DNA of 6,068 nt from Peptostreptococcaceae bacterium (GTDB taxonomy: Bacteria; Bacillota_A; Clostridia; Peptostreptococcales; Anaerovoracaceae), in assembly GCA_016650135.1 (NCBI GenBank), contig JAENWH010000129.1:1-6068 (forward strand), given 5' to 3'. The stretch's first letter is position 1. The number at the start of each line of letters is the position of its first letter. Shown piece by piece: positions 1-4,655 of this stretch. The translations under genes were made by a program, and so were the position numbers. Below the pieces are notes generated by a model. The model did not search any database. It saw only the letters and a program-made list of their open reading frames with translations, and was not told the DNA's origin.

Positions 1-2
1 CT

Positions 3-152
3 TATTATCCTTTAGTTTATAAAACATACGGGGTGATTACATCCATAGCTTTTATTGGAAAAGTATCGCCTATGTTTAACAATATTTATATTGGCGCAGA
101 AAAATGGTCTTATAAATACGAAGAAAAGCAAACCACTTCTTCTGAAAATTAA
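3..152 (+). CDS. C-terminal end of an unrecognised protein (5' end outside window)
   Basis: An open frame enters from the left edge and closes at TAA 150-152, giving 49 residues that start YYPLVYKTYG and end in a polar tail, KQTTSSEN. The other two forward frames stop within the first 20 bases. The middle is mildly hydrophobic (GVITSIAFIG, then PMFNNIYIG), and the last 20 residues are charged and polar, as is common at the end of a membrane or surface-associated protein. I do not recognise the family and assign no function. The reverse strand is also open across much of this stretch, so the strand choice rests on the forward frame running to the edge and ending in a plausible tail. No close downstream gene is in its operon: a promoter and tRNA gene follow. 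Confidence 0.5.
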   Translation, partial: YYPLVYKTYGVITSIAFIGKVSPMFNNIYIGAEKWSYKYEEKQTTSSEN

Positions 153-175
153 TATTTTAAAATAATATTTCTAAG

Positions 176-217
176 TTAATCTTGAATGAAAAACAAAATT
201 ATTTTCAAGTTAATTTT
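176..217 (+). terminator. Weak terminator candidate after the partial gene
   Basis: TTAA-(T)-CTTGAA at 176-186 can pair with TTCAAG-TTAA at 204-213, with one bulged T and a 17-nt loop, followed by TTTT at 214-217. The stem is AT-rich and the loop large, so termination would be inefficient. It is listed because it lies between the upstream stop codon and the tRNA promoter, where a terminator is expected. Confidence 0.25.
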
Positions 218-227
218 AACGATTGTA

Positions 228-256
228 TTTACATTATTTAATGTTTGTGGTACTAT
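228..256 (+). promoter_or_regulatory. Sigma-A type promoter for tRNA-Leu(GAG)
   Basis: TTTACA at 228-233 and TACTAT at 251-256 are separated by exactly 17 bp, and the -10 box is preceded by TGG (248-250), an extended -10 element. Transcription would start near 263, leaving a leader of about 18 nt before the tRNA at 281. A second -10-like box, TATACT at 265-270, has no good -35 partner. Confidence 0.65.
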
Positions 257-280
257 ACAAAAATTATACTTGTACATTAT

Positions 281-362
281 GCGGCCGTGGCGGAAAGGCA
301 GACGTGCACGCTTGAGGGGCGTGTGAGCAATCGTATGGGTTCAAATCCCATCGGCCGCACCA
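281..362 (+). tRNA. tRNA-Leu, anticodon GAG
   Basis: The gene folds as a class II tRNA. The acceptor stem is GCGGCCG (281-287) with CGGCCGC (352-358), followed by discriminator A359 and encoded CCA (360-362). The anticodon stem CACGC (307-311)/GCGTG (319-323) encloses loop TTGAGGG, placing anticodon GAG at 314-316, which reads CUC and CUU leucine codons. The T stem ATGGG (335-339)/CCCAT (347-351) encloses TTCAAAT. The variable arm (324-334) is long, as expected for leucine, and A at the discriminator position is a leucine identity feature. The gene has its own promoter upstream and a hairpin terminator shortly after its 3' end, so it looks like a monocistronic unit. Confidence 0.97.
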
Positions 363-373
363 TAATCAACATT

Positions 374-404
374 AAAATTCTACCAGGTTTATGGTAGAAT
401 TTTC
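374..404 (+). terminator. Rho-independent terminator of tRNA-Leu(GAG)
   Basis: AAAATTCTACC (374-384) pairs perfectly with GGTAGAATTTT (393-403), an 11-bp stem around an 8-nt loop. It lies 11 nt after the tRNA's CCA end. The T-run (400-403) is short and part of the stem, so termination may be incomplete and some transcripts could read into the radical SAM gene. Confidence 0.6.
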
Positions 405-440
405 TATAAATCAGGGTGAAAGACAGAGAGGAGGAGTTGC

Positions 441-1466
441 ATGAAATATGAAAATTATGAGCAGGGACCTATTAGACCACCTAGTGAAGCTGAAAGCATA
501 TTAATCAGGACTACAAGAAACTGCACCTGGAACAAATGTAAGTTCTGTACATTGTACAAGGGTGAAAAATTTTCAGTCAGAACCGTTGAAGAAATAAAAA
601 ATGATATAGATATAATGGCTGAAACTGGATATTTTGACCACTGCAGTTCAGCATTTCTTCAAGATGCAAATTCAATTGTTTTAAGCACAGATAAAACTGA
701 AGAGATTCTTTTATATCTTAGGGCTAAGTTCCCAGGCATTAACAGAGTAACAACCTATGGGCGAGCAGATACACTATCCATAATAACAATCGAGGAATAC
801 AAAAAACTGTTTGCAGCAGGACTAAATAGAATACATTCCGGATATGAATCAGGTTCTGATATTGTACTGAACCTGATCAATAAAGGAAACACGAAAGCTC
901 AGGAAATTGAAGCCGGGAAAAGAATCAAGGAATCAGGCATACAATTTTCTGTATATTTCATGCCTGGGGTAGGAGGCAAAGAGCACTCGGAAGAAAATTA
1001 TAAAGAGACAGGAGATGTTATCAACCAGGTTAATCCGGATTTTGTGAGAATAAGAACATTTGTGCCAATAGAAGGCAGTGGGTTGCAGCAGGATATTGAT
1101 ACAGGTGTTTTCACAGAATGTACAGATATAGAAAAAGCAATGGAAATTAAGCATTTGATTGAAACAGTAAATCAATGTGATGGTAAAATCGTAAGTGATC
1201 ACATTATTAATTTGTTCGAAAACGTAAAAGGAAATCTTAAAAAGGATAAAAATAAACTGATTGACATATTCAATAACTTTGAAGCTTTGCCACCTTTGAA
1301 TCAACAAGAATTTCAAATAGCAAGAAGAATGGGTTTAGTAAAATCAGTAAAAGACATGAGAAACCTTAGCCTGGAGCAAAAAACGCATATACAGAAATTA
1401 ATGGGGTATTCAAATGAATATGGTTTTGAGATTTTTTTAAAAGAACTGCTTAGAAGGTATATATAG
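441..1466 (+). CDS. Radical SAM protein, COG1032-like, substrate unknown
   Basis: This 341-residue protein is probably a cytoplasmic iron-sulfur enzyme that cleaves S-adenosylmethionine to start radical chemistry. The [4Fe-4S] cysteines are C28, C33 and C36 in RNCTWNKCKFC, spaced CX4CX2C rather than the textbook CX3CX2C; from memory, the aromatic residue before the last cysteine and the X4 spacing fit a COG1032 subgroup. Other recognisable core segments are FLQDANSIVL (72-81), GYESGSD (134-140), probably part of the SAM-binding barrel, a KG turn at 148-149, and VYFMPGVGG (171-179). I see no B12-binding, SPASM or TRAM domain, so this is a minimal radical SAM barrel plus a helical C-terminus (about 240-341) rich in lysine and glutamine. 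The start is well supported: AGGAGG at 429-434 lies 6 nt before the ATG. No maturation target, peptide precursor or partner gene lies beside it; both neighbours are tRNA-Leu genes. The specific reaction cannot be inferred. Confidence 0.9.
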   Translation: MKYENYEQGPIRPPSEAESILIRTTRNCTWNKCKFCTLYKGEKFSVRTVEEIKNDIDIMAETGYFDHCSSAFLQDANSIVLSTDKTEEILLYLRAKFPGINRVTTYGRADTLSIITIEEYKKLFAAGLNRIHSGYESGSDIVLNLINKGNTKAQEIEAGKRIKESGIQFSVYFMPGVGGKEHSEENYKETGDVINQVNPDFVRIRTFVPIEGSGLQQDIDTGVFTECTDIEKAMEIKHLIETVNQCDGKIVSDHIINLFENVKGNLKKDKNKLIDIFNNFEALPPLNQQEFQIARRMGLVKSVKDMRNLSLEQKTHIQKLMGYSNEYGFEIFLKELLRRYI

Positions 1467-1519
1467 AAATATTTAATCTTGAATAAAGCGGACATTTAAT
1501 ATTGCAATCTTCAATTCGA

Positions 1520-1552
1520 ATTAAATATGAATAAAAATCTTGAATATTTAAT
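1520..1552. repeat. AT-rich inverted repeat overlapping tRNA promoter
   Basis: ATTAAATAT (1520-1528) is the reverse complement of ATATTTAAT (1544-1552), with a 15-nt spacer. A perfect 10-bp palindrome, AATTCGAATT, overlaps the left arm at 1513-1522. The right arm overlaps the -35 box of the tRNA-Leu(CAA) promoter. It could be an operator, but in DNA this AT-rich such repeats also arise by chance. No T-run follows, so it is not a convincing terminator for the radical SAM gene. Confidence 0.3.
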
Positions 1553-1568
1553 CGGATTATGTTAAAAT
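1540..1568 (+). promoter_or_regulatory. Sigma-A type promoter for tRNA-Leu(CAA)
   Basis: TTGAAT (1540-1545) and TAAAAT (1563-1568) have a 17-bp spacer, and TGT (1560-1562) provides an extended -10 element. Transcription would start at about 1575, only a few nucleotides before the tRNA at 1581. The surrounding AT-richness (an UP-element-like tract upstream) fits a strong stable-RNA promoter. It may also drive yajC, since no terminator is seen between the tRNA and yajC. Confidence 0.7.
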
Positions 1569-1580
1569 TTATAGTAATGT

Positions 1581-1667
1581 GCCGGCGTGATGGAATTGGC
1601 AGACGTGCGGGACTCAAAATCCCGTGGTGGGAACACCGTATGGGTTCGACCCCCATCGCCGGCACCA
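1581..1667 (+). tRNA. tRNA-Leu, anticodon CAA
   Basis: This is a class II tRNA. The acceptor stem is GCCGGCG (1581-1587) with CGCCGGC (1657-1663), then discriminator A1664 and encoded CCA (1665-1667). The anticodon stem CGGGA (1608-1612)/TCCCG (1620-1624) encloses CTCAAAA, giving anticodon CAA at 1615-1617, which decodes UUG. The variable arm has a clear stem, GGTG (1626-1629) with CACC (1634-1637). The T stem ATGGG (1640-1644)/CCCAT (1652-1656) encloses TTCGACC. It has its own promoter, but the 55 bases to the yajC start contain no hairpin followed by a T-run, unlike the tRNA-Leu(GAG) gene upstream. Confidence 0.97.
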
Positions 1668-1722
1668 TAAAACAAACAAATTATAAAGTGTAGTATAACA
1701 CAAAACAAGGAGGAGAATACTC

Positions 1723-2217
1723 ATGAATACAGCAATGCAACTATTACCATTAATTCTGTTAATCTTCATTATGTACTTTTTATTAATAAGGCCGCAGAAG
1801 AAGAGGGAGAAAGCTACAAACCTAATGAGAAACAACCTGCAGGTAGGCGATGAAATAATCACTATTGGGGGAGTACGCGGGAAAATCGTAAAAGTGAAGG
1901 ATGAAACACTTATTATTCAGGTTGGAGCCGAGAAAATTAAATTTGAAATAATGAGATGGGCCGTTTCCAAAGTAGAGAATAGTGACTCTAATGCTTCGAC
2001 GAAGAAGGAAAGAACTTCGACAACAGAAAAAGCAACTGAAGAAGCACCAAAAAAGGTGATTCCAAAAAAACTGTTCAAAAAAACTGCGCCTCCAGTTGAA
2101 GAAACTATAGTAGCAACACCAAAGGAAACTGCGGTAGAAACACCGGAAGAAACTATAATTAACATACCAGAAGAAGATGTAACGATTATAGAAGAAAATG
2201 CTGAAAATAAAATATAA
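1723..2217 (+). CDS. yajC: YajC, Sec translocase accessory subunit, with long charged tail
   Basis: YajC is a small single-pass membrane protein that associates with SecDF and the SecYEG protein-export channel; its exact role is unsettled. One membrane segment (about 7-22, LLPLILLIFIMYFLLI) is followed by the hallmark RPQKKREK (23-30) and a small beta-rich cytoplasmic domain (about 38-85) with VGDEIITIGGVRGKI (41-55). The core is of normal size, but the protein is 164 residues where most YajC proteins are about 85-120. The extra part (about 86-164) is low-complexity: Ser/Thr/Lys/Glu-rich, then a basic proline segment PKKVIPKKLFKK (109-120), then an acidic tail with proline every eight residues (P133, P141, P149). 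The start is supported by AAGGAGG at 1707-1713, 9 nt before the ATG. The gene follows tRNA-Leu(CAA) by 55 nt and ends 2 nt before the stem of a strong terminator, so secDF is not in the same simple operon. Confidence 0.93.
   Translation: MNTAMQLLPLILLIFIMYFLLIRPQKKREKATNLMRNNLQVGDEIITIGGVRGKIVKVKDETLIIQVGAEKIKFEIMRWAVSKVENSDSNASTKKERTSTTEKATEEAPKKVIPKKLFKKTAPPVEETIVATPKETAVETPEETIINIPEEDVTIIEENAENKI
2092..2190 (+). repeat. Imperfect 8-residue repeats in the YajC tail
   Basis: Residues 124-156 of YajC read as four consecutive units: PVEETIVAT, PKETAVET, PEETIINI and PEEDVTII. Each has a leading proline, acidic residues and Thr or Ile. At DNA level the unit is about 24 bp with a recurring core like CCA/CCG-(G)AA-GAA-ACT. 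The pattern suggests growth by tandem duplication of a short segment, then divergence; it is protein-level low complexity rather than a clean DNA repeat. Confidence 0.55.
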
Positions 2218-2219
2218 AA

Positions 2220-2264
2220 AAAACGCCCTAATGTAATAATGTACATTAGGGCGTTTTGTTTTTT
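2220..2264 (+). terminator. Strong Rho-independent terminator after yajC
   Basis: Bases 2220-2235 (AAAACGCCCTAATGTA) pair without mismatch with 2242-2257, a 16-bp stem with a GC-rich CGCCC/GGGCG block and a 6-nt loop. The T-rich tract TTTTGTTTTTT (2254-2264) follows. An A-run (2216-2223) on the other side would also let it act on transcription from the opposite strand, although no convergent gene is seen. It begins 2 nt after the yajC stop codon. Confidence 0.93.
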
Positions 2265-2270
2265 GACCAT

Positions 2271-2280
2271 ATGTATACAT
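2271..2280. repeat. Perfect 10-bp palindrome in the secDF upstream region
   Basis: ATGTATACAT is a perfect palindrome between the yajC terminator and the candidate secDF promoter, about 45 bp upstream of the proposed -35 box. It could be half of an operator or chance in AT-rich DNA. It overlaps a second copy of TACATTAG (2276-2283), which also occurs in the right arm of the terminator (2242-2249). Confidence 0.25.
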
Positions 2281-2304
2281 TAGAGAGTTTTCCAAAGCGA
2301 TTGT

Positions 2305-2335
2305 AACAAACCAGCATAATTGGCTTGTTTTTTTT
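2305..2335 (+). terminator. Second terminator-like hairpin upstream of secDF
   Basis: AACAA-A-CCA (2305-2313) pairs with TGG-C-TTGTT (2321-2329) with one A-C mismatch and a 7-nt loop, followed directly by eight T residues (2328-2335). The stem is weak, but the uninterrupted T-run is typical of intrinsic terminators. It could be a backup to the yajC terminator or, if transcription starts before it, an attenuator in front of secDF. Confidence 0.45.
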
Positions 2336-2353
2336 GCCTGAAAGGGGTAAAAT
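2325..2353 (+). promoter_or_regulatory. Candidate promoter for secDF (and rel)
   Basis: TTGTTT (2325-2330) and TAAAAT (2348-2353) are 17 bp apart. The -10 box is good; the -35 matches the consensus only in its first three bases. Transcription would begin near 2360, giving a leader of about 65 nt. A promoter is expected here because a strong terminator blocks read-through from yajC. The -35 overlaps the T-run of the second hairpin, so this promoter and an attenuator role for that hairpin are alternatives. Confidence 0.35.
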
Positions 2354-2426
2354 GGAATGTAACTTATTTTTCTAGAGGCACGTATTTATGAATAAAAAAA
2401 TACACTAATTGTAAGGGAGAAAAGAC

Positions 2427-4643
2427 ATGAATTTAGGAGCTAAACGCTTTGCAGCAATTATCGTTGCAGTCATTATTTTATTAGGATGGTATATGACTGT
2501 CATCGGAATTGGCAGCATGACACCAGTTAAAGATAAAATTAAACTTGGATTAGATATTAAAGGCGGCGTCTATGTCGTTATGGAAGCGCAAACAAATGAA
2601 ACAGGCGATAATCTCAAAAAATTGATGGAACAAACACAGGCGGTTATAGAACAGAGAGTTAACCAGATGGGATTGTCTGAACCAGTCGTAACTATTGAAG
2701 GCCAAAAGAGAATCAGAGTGGAACTGCCAGGCGCAGAAAATGCTGAAGAAGCCATAAAATCAATTGGTAGAACAGCTCAACTCCAATTTATAATGGCAGA
2801 TGGAACTGTAGCCCTTGACGGAAGCATGATTAAAAATGCAGGAATAACTCAAGATAAGGAGAAAGGCGGATATGCAGTATCCCTTGAATTTGATAAAGCA
2901 GGATCAACTGCATTTGCAGAAGCAACTAAAAAAGCATTAAGCGGACAAATTATTTCAACGACTGATGGTGTTCCCAGAAGTGCTATTATGATAGTTTTAG
3001 ATGGCAAAGTAATTTCTTCCCCCGTTGTGCAGTCAGTAATCGCCAATGGTCAGGCCATAATCACTGCAGGTAACACTGGTGGATTCCCGCAGGATGAAGC
3101 GGTTAATCTTGCTGCATTAATAAGAGGAGGAGCTCTTCCAGTTGCACTAACTGAGGTGGATACCTCTATACAGACAGCAAAAATTGGTCTGAATGCTCTT
3201 GATTCAGCAGTGCTTGCTGGAATAATCGGCTTTGCTCTAATATTAGTAATTATGTTGGTTATGTATGGAATTATGGGAGTAGCAGCCGATATTGCATTAC
3301 TTCTTTATATTTTAATTGTACTTTGGATATTAGTGGGTCTTGGAAGCGTTTTAACCCTGCCGGGAATTGCCGGTATCATACTTTCCATAGGTATGGCGGT
3401 TGATGCTAATGTAATTATATTTTCCCGAATCAAAGAAGAAATATGCAATGGGAAGTCAATTCGGGTTTCAGCTCAGTCAGGCTTTAAGCATGCTATGAGT
3501 ACGATTCTAGACTCGCAAATTACAACTATTATTGCAGCCGCAGTACTTTATCAGTTTGGTTCAGGGCCAGTTAAAGGTTTTGCCATGACTTTAATGATTG
3601 GTATTGTTGCCAGTGTATTCACGGCAGTGGTAGTCACTCAGCTGTTATTAGAAATCATTATCAATTCCAAAAAACTTTCTACTAAGATATTATTCAGAGT
3701 ATCTGAAGACAACAGACCTATTCCAGGTGTAGCAAGAAATTTCAATATTATAAAACATAGAAAAATTTATTATATTGTCTCAATTACTATTATACTAATA
3801 GGGTTGACTATAGGCGGAATCAGAGGATTTAACTATGGAATCGATTTTACAGGCGGTACCATGATGCAACTTGATTTGAAAACACATGTTGAAACAAGCC
3901 AAGTGAAAGCCGTACTTGAAAAAAATAATATTGACTCAGAAATAGTATATGCAGGAAAAAATAGTGAGCAGGTAATTATTAGAACAATTCAGTCGCTGGA
4001 TAATAAAACCAGAGGTGCAGTCATTGATGATATGCAGACAGCATTTAACATTACAGACAAAGATGTTTTAACGGTTGAGCAATTTGGCCCTTCAGTTGGA
4101 AAAGAACTGCGAAACAATGCCATTCTGGCTGTTTTAATTGCAACATTGGGGATGTTGATATATATAGTTATAAGATTTGAATGGAAATTTGGTTTAGCAG
4201 CAATAGCGGGAGTAGCTCATGATGTCTTAATGGTAATAGCTTTTTATGGATTATTCAGTTTCACCATTAACAGTCCTTTTATAGCTGGCGTCTTAACGGT
4301 TGTAGGGTATTCAATCAATGATACTATAGTCGTATTTGATAGGATACGTGAAAATTTAGGAATTATGAAAAAGAACAACACAAGCGATTTAATTGATACT
4401 AGTATTAATCAAACTTTAGGAAGATCTATTATGACATCGTTTACAACTTTAGTAGTTATGATTCCTATGTATGTGCTTACAAGTTCAACAATTAGAGAGT
4501 TTATCTTACCACTTATGATTGGAGTTCTGGTAGGATGTGCTTCATCAATATTTGTTGCAAGCCCAATCTATTATGATTTATGTCAGTTAACTGGCGGACC
4601 AAAATATGCAGGGAGAAAATCCAAGAAAAAGTCCAAAGAATAA
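2427..4643 (+). CDS. secDF: SecDF fused protein-export membrane protein
   Basis: SecDF is an integral membrane partner of SecYEG that uses proton flow to help move exported proteins across the membrane after SecA has driven them through. SecD and SecF are one 738-residue chain, the same size as the Bacillus subtilis fusion. The SecD half has a first membrane helix (about 8-28), the LGLDIKGG motif (40-47), an extracytoplasmic domain to about 255, then helices at about 261-281, 285-305, 309-333, 360-378 and 385-410. The SecF half starts after a linker (about 412-445), with a helix at about 447-466, GIDFTGG (471-477) and a terminal cluster of five helices, making about 12 in all. Proposed proton-path residues are present: D326 in GMAVDANV, D632 in GYSINDT and R666 in GRSIMTS, matching D340, D637 and R671 of Thermus SecDF. 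AAGGGAG (2413-2419) lies 7 nt before the ATG. The C-terminus is strongly basic (GRKSKKKSKE). The gene follows a terminator-rich spacer and is probably co-transcribed with rel downstream. Confidence 0.97.
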   Translation: MNLGAKRFAAIIVAVIILLGWYMTVIGIGSMTPVKDKIKLGLDIKGGVYVVMEAQTNETGDNLKKLMEQTQAVIEQRVNQMGLSEPVVTIEGQKRIRVELPGAENAEEAIKSIGRTAQLQFIMADGTVALDGSMIKNAGITQDKEKGGYAVSLEFDKAGSTAFAEATKKALSGQIISTTDGVPRSAIMIVLDGKVISSPVVQSVIANGQAIITAGNTGGFPQDEAVNLAALIRGGALPVALTEVDTSIQTAKIGLNALDSAVLAGIIGFALILVIMLVMYGIMGVAADIALLLYILIVLWILVGLGSVLTLPGIAGIILSIGMAVDANVIIFSRIKEEICNGKSIRVSAQSGFKHAMSTILDSQITTIIAAAVLYQFGSGPVKGFAMTLMIGIVASVFTAVVVTQLLLEIIINSKKLSTKILFRVSEDNRPIPGVARNFNIIKHRKIYYIVSITIILIGLTIGGIRGFNYGIDFTGGTMMQLDLKTHVETSQVKAVLEKNNIDSEIVYAGKNSEQVIIRTIQSLDNKTRGAVIDDMQTAFNITDKDVLTVEQFGPSVGKELRNNAILAVLIATLGMLIYIVIRFEWKFGLAAIAGVAHDVLMVIAFYGLFSFTINSPFIAGVLTVVGYSINDTIVVFDRIRENLGIMKKNNTSDLIDTSINQTLGRSIMTSFTTLVVMIPMYVLTSSTIREFILPLMIGVLVGCASSIFVASPIYYDLCQLTGGPKYAGRKSKKKSKE

Positions 4644-4645
4644 TC

Positions 4646-4649
4646 GAGG
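4646..4649 (+). promoter_or_regulatory. Short ribosome binding site for rel
   Basis: GAGG lies 6 nt before the ATG at 4656 and 2 nt after the secDF stop codon. It is weaker than the AGGAGG-type sites of the other genes here, which suggests that rel translation is aided by ribosomes finishing secDF. It favours 4656 over the in-frame ATG at 4665, which would lie 15 nt from it. Confidence 0.5.
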
Positions 4650-4655
4650 CAAATT

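Noticed and set aside
151..169. AT-only hairpin (AATATT repeated at 151-156 and 164-169) as terminator for the first gene
   Set aside because: The stem is six A-T pairs, too weak to terminate, and no T-run follows.
933..1316. Reverse-strand frame opposite the radical SAM gene
   Set aside because: It is a shadow of the forward gene, with no ribosome binding site or recognisable domain and a Phe/Ile/Tyr-heavy composition.
1614..1862. Reverse-strand open frame across tRNA-Leu(CAA) and the yajC start
   Set aside because: It runs antisense through a tRNA and a conserved coding region, and its protein is rich in Phe, Cys and Leu, as expected from the complement of AT-rich genes.
1822..2295. Long reverse-strand frames opposite yajC (also 1917-2270)
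   Set aside because: The forward frame is clearly YajC. The reverse products are biased low-complexity strings caused by the Lys/Glu-rich tail, and both cross the strong terminator hairpin.
2265..2426. Search for a six-cysteine SCIFF peptide gene in the yajC-secDF spacer
   Set aside because: SCIFF peptides are widespread in Clostridia and I recall them near the yajC/secD genes, but no cysteine-rich frame exists in this spacer, and the radical SAM protein at 441-1466 lacks the SPASM region of the SCIFF maturase.
2265..2426. Riboswitch or T-box in the secDF leader
   Set aside because: I see no T-box signature sequence and no recognisable riboswitch core; only simple hairpins and AT-rich sequence are present.
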